Origin: Branchiostoma floridae
Lineage: Eukaryota; Chordata; Leptocardii; Amphioxiformes; Branchiostomatidae
Direction of reading: 5' to 3'
Assembly (NCBI RefSeq): GCF_000003815.2
Contig: NC_049993.1
Coordinates: 8,059,762 to 8,123,761, forward strand
Length of the DNA stretch: 64,000 bases
Positions 59,266 to 64,000 of this stretch are shown in pieces. Numbering within the stretch: position 1 is the stretch's first letter; each line of letters starts with the position of its first letter. The translations under genes and the position numbers were made by a program. The notes under the pieces are model-generated. The model saw only the letters and a list, made by a program, of their open reading frames with translations. It was not told where the DNA came from and ran no database searches.

Positions 59266-59853
59266 TAACAGATGGTCGTCAAAACGTTTATAGAAGAATT
59301 AAAGGAAGGTTGTGTAATGAGGACCACTTTGTTGAAGTTCTAAAGACCACTTTGCAACATCTCCTACCATATTCATGTTACTCTGATAGCTAATAGATGT
59401 AGAGACAACAGAAACTTTAGCACAATGATGACATTCAGCACAGGGGATAGATCTATTTGCAGATGTTGATGGCATGCAGTACCAAGGACAGATCAACTGA
59501 CAAGTGTGTGTGGTGTTCAGTACCTTGGTGTTCAAGTATAGATGGCATTCAGCACTAAAGACAGATCTATAGACACTTGAAGTATAGATGGTGTTCAACA
59601 CTAACGGTAGATCTATTGATAAGTGTGTGGAAGGAATTTCAACCAAAGACTGGTCTATAGACAAATCTGTGGAAGACATTGAGCAACAAGGACAGGTCTG
59701 TTGATAAATGTGGACGTGTTTATCACCAAGTACAGATCTATTGACAAGTGTGGATGGCATTCAGCATCAAGGACACATGTATTATTGACAAGTGAGGGTG
59801 GTGCGGTTTTCATCACCAAGGACGGATTTACTTAAGTGTGGAAGGTGTTCAGC

Positions 59854-60184
59854 GTATCGAAGATGTATAACGTACTCAGGCACAGTTCTGTGGAATAGTC
59901 TGAGAGAGAACGTGAGGCAGGCGCCCTCTTTATCGTCGTTTAAGAACTTAACTCGACTAGAAATTATGTAACTATGGACTATGAGATGGACTGATATTAT
60001 GTTGAAGACGAAAGGATCTATGGAATGGTGAATTGTATGATGATGAATTGTATCTTTTGTGTAGTGCATTGTATTTAGAAGGTATTTAGACCTCTGACCT
60101 CCTCCACCCTTGAAATCTTGAAAAACGGCTCAGGCCGAATGATGTATCAAGGTTAAATAAAGGTTGAAAAAAAAAAAAAAAAAA
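59854..60184 (+). mobile_element. 5'-truncated LINE 3' end with poly-A tail
   Basis: Begins inside the C-terminal coding part of a reverse-transcriptase protein (GTVLWNSLRENVRQAPSLSS, then FKNLTRLEIM and stop), the usual LW(N)SL...SFK ending of CR1/Jockey-group LINEs. A 3' UTR of about 180 bp follows, then AATAAAGGTTG and 20 A residues. Inserted in the minisatellite, so younger than that array. A target duplication was not found. Confidence 0.85.
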
Positions 60185-60913
60185 GGACTTTTCCACTGAC
60201 AGGTGTTGAAGCTGTTTGGCATACAAGGACAGATAAATTGATAACTGTGGGTGGCGTTCAGCACCAAGGACAGGACTACTTACAAGTGTGAAAGGCATTC
60301 AGCAAAATGGACATATGTACTGACAAGTGTGGTTGGTGTTCAGCACCAAGCACAGATCCATAGATAAGTGTAAAAGGTGTTCAGCACCAATGACAGCTCT
60401 ACTGATAAGTGTGTGGAAGGAATTTCAACCAAAGACTGGTCTATAGACAAATCTGTGGAAGACATTGAGCAACAAGGAAAGGTCTGTTGATAAATGTGGA
60501 CAGTGTTTATCACCAAGTACAGATCTATTAACAAGTATGTGAAAGAACATCAGCATCAAGGACAGATCTATTGATTAATGTGGATGCTGTTCAGCACCAA
60601 GGATAGATCTATTGACAAGAGTTGATGGCATTAGGTACCAAGGTCGGATCTACTGACAAGTGTGGTTGGTGTTCAGAACCAACAACAGATCCTTAGACAA
60701 GTGTAGAAGGTGTTCAGCACTAAGGACAGATCTATTGACAACTGTAGATGGCAGTCAGCACCATGAAATAATATTATAGACAATTGTGAGGAAGGCATTC
60801 AGAACCAAGGATAGATGTACTGATAAGTGTGGCTCTAATTCAGCCCCAAGGACAGATCCAGTTACAATTGTAGAAGGTGATCAGTTTCAAGGACAGATCT
60901 ATTAATGAGTGTA

Positions 60914-61370
60914 GATTAGGGGTGGGTACTGGTACAGAAAATTCAGGTACAGGCAAGGTCCAGATCCAGAGGATAAGGTCCAGGTATGAACCTGAACCTG
61001 GACCTACTAGTAATTGTTTGAGAATGGACAGTACTCAAAATAATGCTCCATTTTGCTACAAAGAAATCTGTTTGGTGGAGTATCCTATCTTCACATTAAC
61101 TATACTAACTGCCTCATTTAAGTTAGACCAAGTTTGACTTTAGAAACTGGGTAAAATGACTACCGACTCTCTTCTACTCCGCTCTATTTTCTTGGACCAA
61201 TTAGCCTCAAAACACGTGAACACCTGCCGCCATATTGCCGGTATAATCTGTTCATTTTCTAATCGGTCCAACATCCGGTCCATTGAATTTTCTTAGGTCC
61301 GGTTTTCCAGACCGGTCCACTAAGAAAAGAAGGTTTTGTACCGGTACACCACACCGATACCCAACCCTCG
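60914..61370. mobile_element. About 457-bp GGTACCGGTA-type inverted-repeat element
   Basis: Left end AGGGGTGGGTACTGGTACAG. Right end TTTTGTACCGGTACACCACA followed by CCGATACCCAACCCT. Interior AGGTCC-rich palindromic runs as in 53705-53889. It splits the minisatellite. Confidence 0.7.
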
Positions 61371-61620
61371 TGCAGATCTAATGACAAGTGCGTGAAAAAT
61401 TGTCAGCACCAAGGACAGGTCTCCAGATCCATAATTGTAGAAGGTGTTCAGCACTTTGAACAGATGTATTGATAGCTGTGTATGGCAGTCAGCACCATGA
61501 AATGATATATTGACAAATGTGTGGAAAGCATTCAGAACCAAAGGTAGATCTATAGACAGTGAGGTGGAAGGCGTTAAAAACCAAGGACAGATCTATACGC
61601 AAGTGATTCCTTACACAGTT

Positions 61621-63640
61621 ACACTGTTATGATGTACATGTAACATTATCAGGAAAACACTCTGCTCTTGACACATGGGTGCTGCTGTTGCAACTTGACA
61701 GCTAATTATTCTTCAAGTCAACTCAGCAAAGGGTCACTCAAAATGAATATGAGAAAGTGTCTTTGAAGAAATGGTATCAAATGTTACACTAGATTTTGAT
61801 CAGCCAACACTTGTACAGCTTAATTCATCTGTTAAACATAACAACTGACAACAAAATAAATGAGCCATATTGAACGTACATTATACAAAACTGTAGCACA
61901 TCTACATACATGTGGGGTCAGGTTAGGCCATCCATTTTCCTATTGAGCGAATCTTGAGAGATAGCCGTCTAATCTTTCAGTGGGTCTTGCTGTGCATGTC
62001 AAATGAAGGAACTGTATTGACAAGCTTCTTAAATGCAAACCCCAGGCTGGATAAGAGGTCTCTCTCATGAAAGGAGTGCAGCAAAGGGCATGTAGAATTT
62101 GAATTAATCATTAAAAAAAAAGACAGTCACTAGAGGACAAACTGAAATGAAATAGATAACTAATCAGTGCACACAATCAAAGTAGACGTCCAGTAGGTCT
62201 ATGATTGATTTTCATATTACATATAGATATGGGTACCCCTAATTTTTTGATGGAGTTTCTTAACCCATCATATCTCTTTTGAGAAAAGTACCAGTTTCAT
62301 TTCACGATCATGGATTGATTCTGGCAGTCTGGTGGGTGGAGGCACTTGATGTTTCTATCTCGTGATGGAGTTTGTGATAAAAGTGTTTTTACTATAGGGG
62401 GTGAGCTACAATTGGCCTCTCCTTGAGTAGGCAGGCAGATCATTGCTGGCTGCCAGGTCAGCGGCACCCATTGATGGTTTTCAATTTCCTGAGGTTTATT
62501 CAATTACCTGGTTTGCAGGCCTTCGCAAATAGGACCCAACTTAATGACTGATGGAAATAGAAATCCCGTGAGGTACCTCGAAGCCTCGCAACGTTATACC
62601 GTCTTTATGTACATAATATAATGTTACGGCACCACGTACGGAGTAAATCTAATGATCGCTGCCGCCGAGATCGCACCTGTTTTGGTTTCATTTCGTAAAT
62701 GTGCCGCCTTATCGTCAGTGAAAGAGCTACCCCTTGTGAGATTAAACGAGGCTGATTGTGATTGGTAGGAATTACAGCCCTGTGATAGGGGTCATCACAG
62801 GGGTCTCTTATGGCCGTTCCTTCTTTGATTGCCGTGGACATCCTATCAACTCTGGTCGCATGGGGAATCTTAACTACAGTAGACTACTTTATATTTCCGG
62901 TTACAGATAAGAGAGTGTGTGGTTAAGGCCAAATCAATCTATTTCCTTGGTTCATGGAAGGTTTAATGTAGAAATTTAGCAAGAGGAAAAGTTCAAAACA
63001 ATGGGCTAGGAGGACTAGAATCCAAGTATTTTGCTATCTGAAAAAAATGGCTTTCCCTCAGACTCTTTAGGTAAAGACCATGCAAATGCATTTCCTTGGT
63101 TTTCCTAAAATCGAATTAAGAATTTGGCAAAAGTAAAATGTGAGAACCAGGGATTGGACAAAAAGTTGAACCTGACTATATTTGCTCCCTTGTTATTGAG
63201 TATATCAAGTGTAGACTTTCCATTCAGACTGTTTTCAGGGTGATCTAATTTTCTGATCTCTCTGACGTGTATAACAAATCACATCACGGGACTGCAAGTT
63301 GCATGTTACCAGATACGGTTTTGCAATGCAATGGAACAGAAATAGATGTTGAAGGAGCACTCACAGCAAAATATATGTTACCAGGAGTGTCTCAAACTCA
63401 TTTAAATCATTTAATTTCTTTTAATGAGTTTGCTCAGTGCAAGGCCATTGACCACTTCTAGGCACTAAACTATGTTCACTGTTAGCAGCATTTTTTTCTC
63501 CTTAAGTCAGAAACACTGAGCTTTGGCAAGTTCAAAATAACTGATTCAATAGGCAATCCAGTATCAGCAAATTCCACTCCCTCTGGTTTCTGGTTTCACT
63601 ACCCCATTTAGCCGGAATGGTTTTGATCCATTCACACAGT
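61621..63640. other. No gene recognised
   Basis: No exon found. 62420-62880 is a non-repetitive, moderately GC-balanced stretch (for example CCATTGATGGTTTTCAATTT and GTCATCACAGGGGTCTC) that could be conserved regulatory sequence of the MPV17L2-like or next gene. A short GGCCAAATCAATCTATTTCC near 62934 resembles terminal motifs at 53120 and 56238, suggesting fragments of one dispersed element family. Confidence 0.3.
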
Positions 63641-63644
63641 GAAG

Positions 63645-63885
63645 GACCCCTACTCTTTTGGAGGCATTTTCTTTTACGTGCCCAAGGTGTGCCTCTCCCC
63701 AAACATGGAACCTTTATTTAACGTCCTATCGGAGGGACGACCCTAGGCAAAGCTAGGTGTTCAATTTCACCTGAGTGAAGGGCACAAGATTGGTGACATG
63801 GCAGGTTTTGAACCCTGGACCTCTTGGGCCTGAGCCCAAAGCGCTGCCAATCATGCCACGTGATCTCACTCCATAATGATTCTGA
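63645..63885 (-). mobile_element. tRNA-derived SINE
   Basis: On the minus strand a pol III A-box-like TGGCATGATTGG (near 63862) and a B-box-like GGTTCAAAACC (near 63810) lie about 40-50 bp apart with a CTTTGGGCTCAGGCCCAAGA stem between them, as in a tRNA. A body and tail follow with GGTCGTCCCTCCGATAGGAC and GTTAAATAAAGGTTCC. A tail fragment of the same family is at 54655. Confidence 0.8.
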
Positions 63886-64000
63886 ACCTTGGTTAGCTGG
63901 AATAACTGCCTTTGGCATGACACATCAGCCACATGATAGCTGGTTTTATCAGGAGAATAAACTAGTATCACCTAAACCATGTTCATTATCTAACTCTAAC

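Larger units (their letters stand above)
59440..61620. repeat. 42-bp minisatellite, interrupted
   Basis: Degenerate units of about 42 bp built on CAGCACCAAGGACAGATCTA and TTGACAAGTGTGGATGG repeat through 59440-59850, 60186-60910 and 61371-61620. A higher-order block (GTGTGGAAGGAATTTCAACC ... GAGCAACAAGGA) is near-identical at about 59617 and 60410. The array is split by a LINE 3' end (59854-60184) and an inverted-repeat element (60914-61370). Single core copies (TGTCCTTGGTGCTGAA, inverse) are dispersed at about 182, 360 and 37300. Confidence 0.9.

Noticed and set aside
59299-60534. Minus-strand frames of 153, 95, 70 and 64 codons rich in LSIDL/CSMSST repeats
   Set aside because: They are translations of the degenerate minisatellite and the inserted LINE; the 42-bp period is a multiple of 3, so frames stay open by chance.
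62605-62841. Minus-strand 78-codon frame as the missing first exon of the MPV17L2-like gene
   Set aside because: The sequence does not resemble the Mpv17 N-terminal helix and lacks a phase-compatible donor.
1-64000. Endogenous retrovirus, LTR element or Polinton
   Set aside because: No long terminal direct repeats, gag/pol-like frames or capsid-like genes were seen; retroelement traces are only a LINE 3' end, a SINE and possible Penelope-like tails.
1-64000. Stand-alone tRNA or rRNA genes
   Set aside because: The only A-box/B-box pair found (63645-63885, minus) is part of a SINE with a tail shared with 54655-54722; no intact cloverleaf or rRNA segment recognised.

Overview
This is a eukaryotic, intron-rich window, most likely from a cephalochordate (amphioxus, Branchiostoma). 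That assignment is inferred from three things: chordate-type gene families with moderate divergence (REC114, a BTB-BACK-Kelch protein, two GDAP1 paralogues, an MPV17L2-like protein), short introns, and a very high load of small inverted-repeat DNA elements. No bacterial, plasmid or CRISPR features are present. Two 100-N assembly gaps lie at 1126-1225 and 18498-18597.

Layout. 1-4983 (minus) holds the 5' exons of a large gene that I tentatively call SHOC1-like. It runs off the left edge and is head-to-head with an intact four-exon REC114 gene (5552-7411, plus). Both names point to meiotic recombination, so 4984-5551 may be a shared meiotic promoter. An intronless-CDS kelch-like gene follows (8672-10405, minus). 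11200-17850 contains no gene I can name. It holds a diverged tandem duplication of about 2 kb and an array of exon-like modules with conserved splice signals on the minus strand, ending below a cluster of CCAAT boxes (17960-18190).

18212-29925 is a tandem segmental duplication carrying two intact five-exon GDAP1-like genes (325 aa each, minus strand). The copies are separated by a 206-bp satellite array (22163-24531) and by a lone third GDAP1-type exon (24670-24754). Each copy has acquired its own element insertions, including a 280-bp palindromic element whose empty site survives in the sister copy.

30300-32100 carries further local duplications and small inverted-repeat elements. 32833-37104 (plus) encodes an unrecognised 789-aa basic protein with five RWLWAM-type repeats about 48 residues apart. 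From 40637 to the right edge lies the 3' part of an MPV17L2-like mitochondrial membrane protein gene (minus; four exons seen, first exon(s) beyond the window). Its long introns are filled with repeats: a 3.3-kb TA-flanked inverted-repeat element, several MITEs, a 42-bp minisatellite interrupted by a LINE 3' end, and a tRNA-type SINE.

Exon coordinates were derived by hand from splice consensus and phase continuity. REC114, both GDAP1 copies, the RWLWAM gene and the four MPV17L2-like exons join in frame without a break.
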